Source: JBALVT01 sp036961345 (GTDB lineage Bacteria > Pseudomonadota > Gammaproteobacteria > Pseudomonadales > Halieaceae). From it: 30,160 nt of DNA. The first letter of the stretch is position 1; each line of letters begins with the position of its first letter. A program made the translations under genes and the position numbers. Below the pieces are notes generated by a model, which ran no database searches, was not told where the DNA came from, and worked only from the letters and a program-made list of their open reading frames with translations. The DNA lies in NCBI GenBank assembly GCA_036961345.1, contig JBALVT010000028.1, positions 1 to 30,160 of the forward strand, in the 5' to 3' direction. Shown here piece by piece: positions 7,399-14,805 of this stretch.

Positions 7399-8037
7399 CT
7401 ATGAACCGCGGTATTCAAACACCGCCAGCAGCAGGGTTTTTATAAGATTCAACTGATTATCCAAGGCCTCATCGCTAAAAGGATCCTGCCCCAACAAATC
7501 TCGATACATTGGCGCCATGGTGACATAAGACATTACCAGATTATTCAGTGCCATCACTGCCCAGGGTTGTAAGCCGGAATCACCCAAGAGAGGATTCGCT
7601 GCGCCACCAATGCTCTGGGCGGGCTTGAACATTGGACGAAAAAGCCTATCGATCAACTCGTTGGTATGTGGCCCGCCCGACAGAGCCGCGTGCTGTAGCA
7701 GGCGCGCAAGATTGGGGTTTGCATGGTGCAGCCTGACAATAGTGTCCAACCACTCCAATACTCGCTCCTGGGTCACTTCGGCATTAGTCAGCTCTTCCAG
7801 AGGACCGGTAAAGTTATCCAACAGGCGGTTAAGCACCGCCTGATAAAGCGCCTCCTTGTTTTTAAAATGGTTGTACAGGCTAGGGGAGCGGATACCCACT
7901 TTATCGGCCACGTCACCGAGCGAGGTAGCGCTATATCCCTTCTGCGCAAACAGGTCTTCTGCCGCATCCAGAATTCTTTCGGGGGTCGTTCTCGGCGATT
8001 TGACCTGAACAGCATCAACTTCATTCACGGCGGACAT
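7399..8037 (-). CDS. TetR/AcrR-family transcriptional regulator
   Basis: A 212-residue regulator. The N-terminal TetR helix-turn-helix is plain: RILDAAEDLFAQKGYSATSL, then DVADKVGIRSPSLYNHFKNK with the recognition helix near residues 48-60. The C-terminal ligand-binding half is variable, as usual. The ATG at 8037 is followed by an alternative-looking polar leader of about 17 residues before the conserved domain. The gene is divergent from an NTF2-like gene, and a perfect palindrome (8065-8080) lies between them, so it probably represses that gene and itself. A tyrosine phosphatase follows directly in the same direction. The ligand cannot be told from sequence. Confidence 0.93.
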   Translation of the reverse strand: MSAVNEVDAVQVKSPRTTPERILDAAEDLFAQKGYSATSLGDVADKVGIRSPSLYNHFKNKEALYQAVLNRLLDNFTGPLEELTNAEVTQERVLEWLDTIVRLHHANPNLARLLQHAALSGGPHTNELIDRLFRPMFKPAQSIGGAANPLLGDSGLQPWAVMALNNLVMSYVTMAPMYRDLLGQDPFSDEALDNQLNLIKTLLLAVFEYRGS

Positions 8038-8052
8038 TTACTCTCTGATACT

Positions 8053-8083
8053 TGACTAGTAACGACTAATAGGCATTAGTATA
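8053..8083. promoter_or_regulatory. Divergent promoter region with TetR-type operator palindrome
   Basis: ACTAAT-AGGC-ATTAGT at 8065-8080 has perfect 6-bp arms. For the plus strand it sits between a TTGACT -35 (8053-8058) and a TAGTAT -10 (8077-8082, 18-base spacer). For the minus strand it touches a TATACT -10 (8083 to 8078). A repressor bound there would block both tetR and the NTF2-like gene. The elements are read directly; the binding is inferred. Confidence 0.6.
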
Positions 8084-8157
8084 CCTCAGCCACACTCCAT
8101 TCCTAAGTAATCTTTATGCGGACACAACACTCGTACAGCCGTCACGGAGGAACAACC

Positions 8158-8598
8158 ATGCAAGAGCGCGCCATAGAGCGACTGATTTTCGAATACGCCC
8201 GAAAAATTGACGCGGGTGACTTTCCCGGCGTAGCAGACATGTTTCGCAGGGGCAAGATCTGCTCAGCTTTTGGTGAGCCAACCGTCGGCTATGATGCCGT
8301 ATTGGCACTGTATGACAGCTCCACTCGCCTGTATGAGGACGGCACCCCCGGAACCCGGCATATTACGACCAACCTGACAATCTCTGTGGACGGCCCCAGA
8401 GCGCGCGCGCAGAGCTACTTCACCGTCATGCAATCACTACCCGACTTCCCCCTACAGGCGATTATCAGCGGAAGTTACGACGACGAGTTCGAACGAATAG
8501 AAAACCAGTGGCAATTTAGCTGCCGAACCATGTATCCGGCCCTACTCGGGGACCTCAGTCGCCACCTGCTGTTCGATACCGGCAAATTGTCGAATTAG
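8158..8598 (+). CDS. NTF2/SnoaL-like domain protein
   Basis: A 146-residue protein of the SnoaL-like (NTF2-fold) superfamily. The start at 8158 has GGAGG at 8147-8151; an earlier ATG at 8116 in the same frame lacks a ribosome site. Typical marks are the helical opening ERLIFEYARKIDAGDFPGVADMF, a strand containing TRHITTNLTISVDG, RAQSYFTVMQ, and a final WQFSCRTMYPALLGDLS strand. Members include polyketide cyclases, ketosteroid-isomerase-like enzymes, the beta subunits of ring dioxygenases and non-catalytic binders; the fold does not give a substrate. It is divergent from, and probably controlled by, the TetR gene. An 8-bp inverted repeat straddles its stop codon. Confidence 0.82.
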   Translation: MQERAIERLIFEYARKIDAGDFPGVADMFRRGKICSAFGEPTVGYDAVLALYDSSTRLYEDGTPGTRHITTNLTISVDGPRARAQSYFTVMQSLPDFPLQAIISGSYDDEFERIENQWQFSCRTMYPALLGDLSRHLLFDTGKLSN

Positions 8599-8606
8599 TC
8601 GACAAT
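8586..8606 (+). repeat. 8-bp inverted repeat straddling a stop codon
   Basis: ATTGTCGA at 8586-8593 and TCGACAAT at 8599-8606 are perfect reverse complements around a 5-base spacer holding the TAG stop of the NTF2-like gene. There is no T-run, so it is not a standard terminator; it may be a 3'-end mRNA stem. Confidence 0.4.
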
Positions 8607-8702
8607 ATTCACCGGCTTATGCCAACTGAGACCGACCGGGCCCTTTATCTCACTCGCGATCTCCGAAACCCGTATATTCCGTGGCTTTGCCTTCAATTTC
8701 AG

Positions 8703-8731
8703 TTGACAATCGGCATCGAAATGTGAATAAT
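8703..8731 (+). promoter_or_regulatory. Sigma-70 promoter of rpsT
   Basis: A perfect TTGACA at 8703-8708, a 17-base spacer and AATAAT at 8726-8731 (one mismatch to TATAAT). Transcription should start near 8738, leaving a leader of about 34 bases before the GTG at 8772. This strength suits a ribosomal protein gene. The 100 bases upstream, back to 8607, show nothing further. Confidence 0.82.
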
Positions 8732-8771
8732 CGCGCCTCCTAAATTTTGACTCCCTATGAGGTAGTACACC

Positions 8772-9038
8772 GTGGCAAATTCTCCACAAGCTAAGAAGCG
8801 CGCCCGCCAAGGCGAAAAGCGTCGCACTCACAACGCCAGCCTTCGCTCGCTGGTACGCACAGTAATCAAGAAGGTAAATGCCGCTGTTATTTCAGGTGAC
8901 GCAGAACAAGCCAAAGCCGCATACAATTCTGCCGTTCCGGTGATTGACCGCATGGCGGACAAAGGCATACTTCACAAAAATAAAGCCGCTCGTCACAAAA
9001 GTCGCCTGAACGCACAGGTTAAAGCTCTGGCAGCTTAG
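8772..9038 (+). CDS. rpsT: 30S ribosomal protein S20
   Basis: An 88-residue, very basic protein beginning ANSPQAKKRARQGEKRRTHN after the start, the hallmark N-terminus of S20, with the usual length. S20 binds 16S rRNA early in 30S assembly. The start codon is GTG, with GAGG at 8759-8762 ahead of it; a weak, non-ATG start is typical of rpsT (E. coli uses UUG) and is part of how S20 limits its own translation. The gene stands alone between a near-consensus promoter and an intrinsic terminator. Confidence 0.98.
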   Translation: MANSPQAKKRARQGEKRRTHNASLRSLVRTVIKKVNAAVISGDAEQAKAAYNSAVPVIDRMADKGILHKNKAARHKSRLNAQVKALAA

Positions 9039-9059
9039 TTCAGCTGTTAAGTCCTTGCC

Positions 9060-9086
9060 AAAAGCCGACTTTTTGTCGGCTTTTTT
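9060..9086 (+). terminator. Rho-independent terminator after rpsT
   Basis: GCCGAC (9064-9069) pairs with GTCGGC (9075-9080) around a five-T loop, with flanking A and T runs that extend the stem, followed by six Ts. The A-run on the other arm means it could also stop proB transcripts arriving on the minus strand. Confidence 0.9.
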
Positions 9087-9142
9087 GTGCCCGTAATTTA
9101 GCCTTCCAACGCCCGGTCAGGCGATGATAATCACGACATCCG

Positions 9143-10264
9143 CTAGAGCAGCACCAGGTTGTCCCGATGAATAAGTTCATCGTCACCGCGATAACCCAGC
9201 AAAGATTCTATCTCCCCGGATGACACCCCCATTATCCGGGACGTTTCGCTGGCATTGTAATTCACAAGCCCCCGAGCCACCTCTACACCTTCGCGACTGA
9301 GACAAGACACCATATCGCCGCGACGAAATTCACCGAGCACGCCACGCACACCTACGGGCAACAAACTGCGCCCGGACTCTCGCAAAACGCGGACCGCCCC
9401 CTCATCGAGTTCCAAGCTACCGTGGAGTTGCACCATTCCAGCCAACCATTGCTTGCGAGCATTCTGCGGTCGCCTGCCGGTACGCAGCCAGGTTCCCACC
9501 TCAGCACCCGAGGCAACCTGAGCGAGAATCTGATCAATTCTCCCTCCAGCGATAATCGTCTCTGTACCCGAACGAGCAGCTAATCGGGCGGCACGAATTT
9601 TGGTAACCATGCCACCGCGCCCCAATACCCCACCTTCACCGGCCATTGCATCCAGCTCAGTGGCATTGGCATCGGCGCGCCCGACGAGCTCTGCATTGGG
9701 GTTATTTCTCGGATCTTCCCGATAAAGGCCATCCTGGTCGGTCAGCAGAACCAGGACGTCCGCATCAATCAAATTGGCCACCAGTGCTGCCAGAGTATCG
9801 TTATCACCAAAGCGTATCTCTTCGGTGACGACTGTATCGTTTTCATTCACGATCGGTATTACCCCAAGCTGCAGGAGCGTATTCAGGGTCCCCCTGGCAT
9901 TTAGATATCGATCGCGTGCTATAACATCATCGTGCCCAAGCAATATCTGAGCGGTCTGCAAGCCGTGTCTGGCAAAAACCGATTGATAGCTCTGGATCAG
10001 CTCCATCTGGCCGACCGCAGCTGCGGCCTGGAGGTCATGCAATGCCGAGGGACGCGACTTCCAGCCAAGTTGCGCTATTCCCGCGGCCACAGCGCCACTG
10101 GACACCAACACCACCTCACTACCGGCAGCGCGCAACTGGACCAGCTGTTCAACCAAGGCGGATATCATCGCCTTATCCAGACCTCGGCCATCGTCTGTTA
10201 ACAAGGCACTGCCAACCTTAACAACCCAGCGCCGAGCTTCGACTATCTCATCTCTTTTGCACAT
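9143..10264 (-). CDS. proB: Glutamate 5-kinase
   Basis: A 373-residue enzyme that phosphorylates glutamate to gamma-glutamyl phosphate, the first and feedback-controlled step of proline synthesis. The amino-acid-kinase domain covers about residues 10-260: VVKVGSALLTDD, VSSGAVAAG, the substrate loop VNENDTVVTEEIRFGDND and GGMVTKIRAARLA. A C-terminal PUA domain at about 285-365 completes the full-length bacterial form. The ATG lies 8 bases after the obg stop, so the two are probably one transcript. proA, the next enzyme, is not in the window; obg-proB is a frequent order in gammaproteobacteria. Confidence 0.97.
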   Translation of the reverse strand: MCKRDEIVEARRWVVKVGSALLTDDGRGLDKAMISALVEQLVQLRAAGSEVVLVSSGAVAAGIAQLGWKSRPSALHDLQAAAAVGQMELIQSYQSVFARHGLQTAQILLGHDDVIARDRYLNARGTLNTLLQLGVIPIVNENDTVVTEEIRFGDNDTLAALVANLIDADVLVLLTDQDGLYREDPRNNPNAELVGRADANATELDAMAGEGGVLGRGGMVTKIRAARLAARSGTETIIAGGRIDQILAQVASGAEVGTWLRTGRRPQNARKQWLAGMVQLHGSLELDEGAVRVLRESGRSLLPVGVRGVLGEFRRGDMVSCLSREGVEVARGLVNYNASETSRIMGVSSGEIESLLGYRGDDELIHRDNLVLL

Positions 10265-10272
10265 ATCTCAAC

Positions 10273-11478
10273 CTAGGGAGCGTACTCAATTTCAACGTCA
10301 TAATCGTCGTCATCGAAATCGTCATCATCGTCTCCTTGTTCTTTGGCTATTCTCGCCTCTTCACGGCGCGCGCTGCGCAGGCCTTCGATTCGCTTCCGAG
10401 CTTCTTCTTGCATCCGGCTCTGCGTCTCGCTTTCTATCTCGGCTACCGCCGGGTCAGAGGCTTCGAGCGCGTTGCGCTCCTCTAGATAGCGCATCATGTC
10501 ACCGCATAGAGCTGCTGTTCCGGTAGCGGCGATGGCGGAAATCTCGTATACCGGGCCCTGCCAATCGAGCGCGGCCAATACAGCTGCTTTACGCTCACTA
10601 AACTCCTGCGCACTGATTAAATCAGCCTTGTTTAAAACCAACCATCGTTGGCGACCTGCAAGCGTAGGGCTAAAACGCTCTATTTCATTGACTATGGCGC
10701 ATGCCGCAGCAGCGGGGTCTGTGCCATCAAATGGCGCCATATCGACAATATGCAAGAGGATGCGATTGCGTGTTAAGTGTTTCAAAAAACGGATACCCAG
10801 GCCGGCGCCATCAGACGCGCCCTCAATAAGCCCGGGAATATCCGCGATCACAAAACTGCGATGAGATTCTACCTTTACCACGCCGAGATTCGGCACCAGG
10901 GTGGTAAAGGGGTAATCGGCCACCTTGGGTGTAGCCGACGACACCGCGCGAATAAAAGTCGATTTACCGGCGTTGGGCAAGCCCAACAGGCCGACGTCGG
11001 CAAGCACTTTAAGCTCAAGTTTCAAGGACCGCTGCTCCCCTTCCGATCCCGGCGTAGTCTGCCGAGGCGCGCGATTGGTACTGGATTTAAAGCGGGTATT
11101 TCCCAGTCCATGAAATCCGCCGGCGGCAACAATTAGCTGCTCACCATCAACAGACAAGTCGCCCAATACCTCAGCGCTGTCCTCATCAATTATGGTGGTG
11201 CCAACGGGCACAGTGAGAACAAGGTCTTCGCCGCCTTTGCCAGTGCAGTTCTGGCCGCCACCCTTCAGGCCGGCATCCGCTCGATAGGAACGCACAAACC
11301 GATAGTCCACCATGGTGTTCATACTGGCATCAGCGCGCAAAATTACGCTACCGCCATCGCCGCCATCGCCGCCATCCGGCCCACCTTTGGCAATGTACTT
11401 CTCTCGCCTGAAACTCAGCGAACCGTTGCCACCGTCGCCGGCATATACCTTGATACTCGCTTCATCTACAAATTTCAT
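10273..11478 (-). CDS. obg: GTPase Obg/CgtA (ribosome assembly)
   Basis: A 401-residue essential GTPase that acts in 50S assembly and stress control. The start is ATG 11478 (MKFVDEASIKVYAGDGG), the standard Obg N-terminus, with AGGGA just upstream; the frame extends further upstream without support. Residues 1-158 form the glycine-rich Obg fold (KGGPDGGDGGDGG). The G domain has G1 GLPNAGKST at 166-174, G3 DIPGL and G4 NKAD. The C-terminal tail from about residue 385 is strongly acidic (runs of Asp), as in proteobacterial ObgE. It follows rplU-rpmA across a terminator, so it is read by readthrough or by its own promoter, which I could not pick out. Confidence 0.97.
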   Translation of the reverse strand: MKFVDEASIKVYAGDGGNGSLSFRREKYIAKGGPDGGDGGDGGSVILRADASMNTMVDYRFVRSYRADAGLKGGGQNCTGKGGEDLVLTVPVGTTIIDEDSAEVLGDLSVDGEQLIVAAGGFHGLGNTRFKSSTNRAPRQTTPGSEGEQRSLKLELKVLADVGLLGLPNAGKSTFIRAVSSATPKVADYPFTTLVPNLGVVKVESHRSFVIADIPGLIEGASDGAGLGIRFLKHLTRNRILLHIVDMAPFDGTDPAAAACAIVNEIERFSPTLAGRQRWLVLNKADLISAQEFSERKAAVLAALDWQGPVYEISAIAATGTAALCGDMMRYLEERNALEASDPAVAEIESETQSRMQEEARKRIEGLRSARREEARIAKEQGDDDDDFDDDDYDVEIEYAP

Positions 11479-11554
11479 AATTTTTCCCTGAGCACGTAAA
11501 CGCGCCTGTGCAGATACCGTCGATTCTAACCCGCATGTACCTTTTTGGCCGAGC

Positions 11555-11587
11555 AAAAAAAAGGCCCCGTCAAACGACGAGGCCTTT
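11555..11587 (-). terminator. Rho-independent terminator after rplU-rpmA
   Basis: On the minus strand AAAGGCCTCGTC pairs with GACGGGGCCTTT (12 bp with one G-U pair) around a four-base loop, followed by eight Ts (11562 to 11555). It lies 23 bases after the rpmA stop and separates the ribosomal genes from obg-proB. Confidence 0.9.
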
Positions 11588-11610
11588 AGATATCTTATTG
11601 CCGATGCAGA

Positions 11611-11868
11611 TCAGGCACTCACAACCTGCACAAACTTGCGATTTTTTGGTCCGCGAACCACAAACTCTACCTTACCTTCCGCCGTAGCAAACAAGGTGTG
11701 ATCTACACCGCAACGAACATTCTCGCCCGGGTGAAAACGCGTTCCGCGCTGACGGATAATGATATTGCCAGCTTTAACGCTCTCGCCTCCAAAACGCTTT
11801 ACGCCAAGACGCTTAGCATTAGAATCGCGACCGTTTCGAGTACTACCACCTGCCTTCTTATGAGCCAT
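11611..11868 (-). CDS. rpmA: 50S ribosomal protein L27
   Basis: An 85-residue protein with the L27 N-terminus MAHKKAGGSTRNGRDSNAKR, the flexible arm that reaches the peptidyl-transferase centre, and the conserved GTRFHPGENV.CG.DHTLFA core. The uncleaved, short N-terminus is the proteobacterial form; firmicutes carry an extra leader that is cleaved. The gene begins 15 bases after the rplU stop, in the usual rplU-rpmA pair, and ends at an intrinsic terminator. Confidence 0.98.
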   Translation of the reverse strand: MAHKKAGGSTRNGRDSNAKRLGVKRFGGESVKAGNIIIRQRGTRFHPGENVRCGVDHTLFATAEGKVEFVVRGPKNRKFVQVVSA

Positions 11869-11883
11869 TTTCCAACCCCTGTA

Positions 11884-12195
11884 TTAAGCCGAGATACCAG
11901 TAATCTTCACTTCGGTAAACCACTGGCGGTGACCAGTTTGCTTACGATAGTGCTTGCGGCGGTTAAATTTAATGATGGTGATTTTTTTGTGACGACCATG
12001 AGCTACAACCTCAGCTGTAACTTTCCCGCCGGCAACAACCGGGGTTCCAATCTTCACATCGTCACCACCGCCGATCATAAGCACACGGTCAAACTCAACA
12101 GTTTCACCTGTGGCGGTCTCTATTTTTTCCAACTTGAGGGTTTCCCCCTCCACAACACGGTGCTGTTTGCCACCGCTTTCAATCACTGCGTACAT
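11884..12195 (-). CDS. rplU: 50S ribosomal protein L21
   Basis: A 103-residue protein starting MYAVIESGGKQHRVVEGE, the L21 signature, with the C-terminal KFNRRKHYRKQTGHRQWFTEVKI region that contacts 23S rRNA and L20. ACGGAG lies seven to twelve bases ahead of the ATG. It is the first gene of rplU-rpmA. A promoter about 140 bases upstream produces a leader of roughly 127 bases that contains two hairpins, the second followed by a T-run, so leader-mediated control is possible. Confidence 0.98.
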   Translation of the reverse strand: MYAVIESGGKQHRVVEGETLKLEKIETATGETVEFDRVLMIGGGDDVKIGTPVVAGGKVTAEVVAHGRHKKITIIKFNRRKHYRKQTGHRQWFTEVKITGISA

Positions 12196-12229
12196 TTCAT
12201 ACTCCGTTTAATTAGCCTGCTCGCTGTTG

Positions 12230-12253
12230 AAAAAAACCCTTATAAATCAAGGG
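12230..12253 (-). terminator. Terminator-like hairpin in the rplU leader (possible attenuator)
   Basis: On the minus strand CCCTT and AAGGG (12253-12249 and 12241-12237) form a 5-bp stem around a seven-base loop, directly followed by seven Ts (12236-12230). It lies only 35-60 bases before the rplU start, inside its transcript. The stem is short, so termination would be partial at best. Confidence 0.45.
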
Positions 12254-12284
12254 GGCAGAGCCAGGCACAAACTCTAGTTTACAA

Positions 12285-12320
12285 CTGTCCGCAAAACCAA
12301 TCAGGCACAGTAGCGGACAG
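12285..12320 (-). repeat. 8-bp inverted repeat at the 5' end of the rplU leader
   Basis: CTGTCCGC (12285-12292) and GCGGACAG (12313-12320) are perfect reverse complements, 20 bases apart. In the rplU transcript they would form a stem-loop just after the predicted 5' end (about 12323), possibly a protein-binding or stabilising structure. Confidence 0.5.
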
Positions 12321-12329
12321 AGGGCGGCG

Positions 12330-12358
12330 ATTCTACTCAAATACCCCCGCCTCGGCAA
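12330..12358 (-). promoter_or_regulatory. Sigma-70 promoter of rplU-rpmA
   Basis: On the minus strand TTGCCG (12358-12353), a 17-base spacer and TAGAAT (12335-12330). Both hexamers are close to consensus and the spacing is ideal. The predicted start near 12323 gives a leader of about 127 bases. Confidence 0.72.
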
Positions 12359-12409
12359 GTCTTATTCCTATTAAACAATAACTTAGAGCGCCACCTGGCC
12401 CTCTGCAAC

Positions 12410-12438
12410 TTGACACTCACACGGCCACACCCTAGCAT
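12410..12438 (+). promoter_or_regulatory. Candidate sigma-70 promoter of ispB
   Basis: A perfect TTGACA at 12410-12415, a 17-base spacer and a poorer TAGCAT at 12433-12438. The start would be near 12445, 24 bases before the ispB ATG. It is back to back with the rplU promoter. Confidence 0.55.
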
Positions 12439-12468
12439 TCGCCGGCACTGAAGGAACTAAACTGTTAC

Positions 12469-13431
12469 ATGCAAAATATTCGCGCAACCGTCGCCAAGGA
12501 ATTTGAGGCGGTAAACCAGCTCATTATCGAGCAACTTCACTCCAACGTACCCATGGTCGAGAACATTGGCCATTATATTGTGGATGCGGGAGGCAAACGC
12601 CTGCGCCCGCTACTGGTACTGCTTAGCACCGCCGCGCAAAACCATCAGGGCGATAAGGCCATTAAATTTGCAGCGGTCATAGAATTCATTCATACCGCTA
12701 CTTTGCTGCACGACGATGTGGTGGATATTTCGAGCCTGCGAAGAGGTCGACCCACTGCAAACGCTGAATTTGGCAACGCCCCGAGTGTTTTGGTCGGCGA
12801 CTTCCTCTATACGCGCGCATTCCAGTTGCTGGTACAGATTGAGAATATGGATATTCTCAAACATATGGCCGACACCACCAACACCATTGCCGAAGGTGAA
12901 GTACTGCAACTAACTCGTGCGGGCAATGCAGCCACCACTGAAGAACAGTATCTGGATGTTATTACTCGCAAAACCGCCATTCTCTTCGCCGCAGCATGTT
13001 ATGGCGCGGCCACGTTGGCAGGTGCCAGCGAAGAAGTAAGAATGCAGCAACACAATTTCGGTTTGAATCTTGGCATAGCCTTCCAGATGATCGACGATGT
13101 ACTCGATTACGAAGGCGATGCCCAGACTATGGGCAAAAACGTGGGCGACGATCTGGCGGAGGGAAAATCAACACTGCCTCTTATCTATACGCTTGAGCAC
13201 GGCACTGCCGAAGAACAGGCTCTGGTAAAGAATGCTATAACGCAAAAGAGTGCTGAACACATTGATGAAATCGTCAATGCTGTCTCGCGATGCGGGGCAC
13301 TGGAATATACACGCTCTCGCGCTCAATTCCACCATGACTGCGCCCTGGAAAGCCTTGCCACGCTATCTCCCAGCAGCTTCCGTACCGCAATGGAAGAGGT
13401 TACACATCTGTCCGTGGATCGCGATAACTAA
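12469..13431 (+). CDS. ispB: Octaprenyl diphosphate synthase
   Basis: A 320-residue trans-long-chain polyprenyl diphosphate synthase that extends farnesyl diphosphate with isopentenyl diphosphate to make the side chain of ubiquinone. The two aspartate-rich motifs are DDVVD at 82-86 and DDVLD at 209-213, with GGKRLRP (41-47) and the KTA at about 168-170 that bind diphosphate. Length and the ispB position opposite rplU-rpmA-obg match gammaproteobacteria, where chain length is usually eight; nine (as in Pseudomonas) is equally compatible. It converges on manB with only eight bases between stops. Confidence 0.95.
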   Translation: MQNIRATVAKEFEAVNQLIIEQLHSNVPMVENIGHYIVDAGGKRLRPLLVLLSTAAQNHQGDKAIKFAAVIEFIHTATLLHDDVVDISSLRRGRPTANAEFGNAPSVLVGDFLYTRAFQLLVQIENMDILKHMADTTNTIAEGEVLQLTRAGNAATTEEQYLDVITRKTAILFAAACYGAATLAGASEEVRMQQHNFGLNLGIAFQMIDDVLDYEGDAQTMGKNVGDDLAEGKSTLPLIYTLEHGTAEEQALVKNAITQKSAEHIDEIVNAVSRCGALEYTRSRAQFHHDCALESLATLSPSSFRTAMEEVTHLSVDRDN

Positions 13432-13439
13432 GCAGGTAC

Positions 13440-14789
13440 TCAGGCGCTCATCAAAGCTAGCAGTTCCTTTGTTTTTTCGGTCATCAACGCCTCATCTGCG
13501 CGACTTTCGACATTCAAACGCACCACCGGCTCGGTATTGGACATACGCAAATTAAAGCGCCAATCGGCAAAACTCATACTCAAACCATCGACATGTTCTA
13601 TCGAGAGCGCATGATCACTATAGGCCGCCTCGACCTTCGCAAGCACCCGCTCGGGCGACTCAATTGTGCGGTTAATCTCACCACTACAGGGAAATGCGGC
13701 CTCTCGCTCTGCCACCAAAGCAGACAACGGTAAATTTCGCTGCGCCATCAAACCACTGACCAATAACCAGGGAATCATTCCGCTGTCACAGTAAGCAAAA
13801 TCACGAAAATAATGATGTGCACTCATTTCTCCGCCGTATATGGCATCTTCGAGCCGCATCCGCTCCTTGATAAACGCATGCCCGGTCTTGCTCTGAACGG
13901 CCTGTCCATCCGCCGCCTCGACAATATCGACGGTATTCCAGACCAAACGAGGATCGTGCACCACTTTTGATCCCGGATGCTGCTGCAAAAAAGCCTGGGC
14001 AAGCAGACCCACGATGTAATAACCCTCGATGAATTTGCCCGTCTCATCAAAAAAGAAACAGCGATCAAAATCGCCATCCCAGCCGATCGCCAAATCGGCA
14101 CCGTATCGCTGGACCGCGGCGATCGCCGCCTTACGGTTCTCAGGCAACAACGGATTTGGCACACCATTGGGAAAGTTGCCATCTGGCTCATGATGTATTT
14201 TGATAAACTCAAAAGGCAGATGGGGCTCCAGCAAATCTACAACTGTGCCGGCACCACCATTTCCTGCGTCGACCACAATTTTTAGCGGTTTTAGCGCGCT
14301 CACATCGATATAAGACAGCAGGTGCTCAATATAAGCCGCGGAGGTGTCGAGCGGATGCAAGGACCCTGGCGCAATAGCCGGCTCAAAATCGTTCTGCTGC
14401 GCCAAACGCTTGATATCAAACAGGCCAGTATCTCCGGATATCGGCCTGGACCCCTCTCGCACAAACTTCATGCCATTGTAATCTTTGGGATTGTGGCTGG
14501 CTGTTACAACAATACCGCCATCCATTTGTGCATGAGAAGTTGCAAAATAAATCTCTTCGGTGCCACACAAACCGATGTCATAGACCTCCACACCCTGTTC
14601 GATCAGACCACTTACCAGGGCTGCCTTTATGGATTCACTGCTCAGGCGTATATCCTGGCCCACGACAACCTTGCTGGGTTTTATTGTTTCGGCGTATGCT
14701 CGCCCGATGCGCCGGGCAATTTCTTCATTGAGCTGATCGGGAACTCGACCTCTTACGTCGTAGGCCTTGAAACAGGTTAATTCTTCCAC
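13440..14789 (-). CDS. manB: Phosphomannomutase/phosphoglucomutase
   Basis: A 449-residue alpha-D-phosphohexomutase. The start is GTG at 14789 (VEELTCFKAYDVRG); the frame is open to an ATG at 14912, but that would overlap galU by 107 bases and add 41 unrelated residues. The phosphoserine loop TASHNP has Ser98; the metal loop DGDFDR is at 238-243; the sugar-binding GEMSAHHYFRDF is at 320-331; the final phosphate-binding loop is SNTEPVVRLNVE. It interconverts mannose-6-P and mannose-1-P, and glucose-6-P and glucose-1-P if dual-specific as AlgC is. That makes it the supplier of both neighbours: Man-1-P for ManC and Glc-1-P for GalU. CpsG/ManB or AlgC naming is a matter of specificity, which sequence alone does not settle. 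Confidence 0.93.
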   Translation of the reverse strand: MEELTCFKAYDVRGRVPDQLNEEIARRIGRAYAETIKPSKVVVGQDIRLSSESIKAALVSGLIEQGVEVYDIGLCGTEEIYFATSHAQMDGGIVVTASHNPKDYNGMKFVREGSRPISGDTGLFDIKRLAQQNDFEPAIAPGSLHPLDTSAAYIEHLLSYIDVSALKPLKIVVDAGNGGAGTVVDLLEPHLPFEFIKIHHEPDGNFPNGVPNPLLPENRKAAIAAVQRYGADLAIGWDGDFDRCFFFDETGKFIEGYYIVGLLAQAFLQQHPGSKVVHDPRLVWNTVDIVEAADGQAVQSKTGHAFIKERMRLEDAIYGGEMSAHHYFRDFAYCDSGMIPWLLVSGLMAQRNLPLSALVAEREAAFPCSGEINRTIESPERVLAKVEAAYSDHALSIEHVDGLSMSFADWRFNLRMSNTEPVVRLNVESRADEALMTEKTKELLALMSA

Positions 14790-14805
14790 TGAATATTGTC
14801 CGCCT

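Noticed and set aside
11698..12381. A 227-codon open frame on the plus strand
   Set aside because: It lies antisense to rpmA and rplU, whose identity is certain, and its translation shows no recognisable domain.
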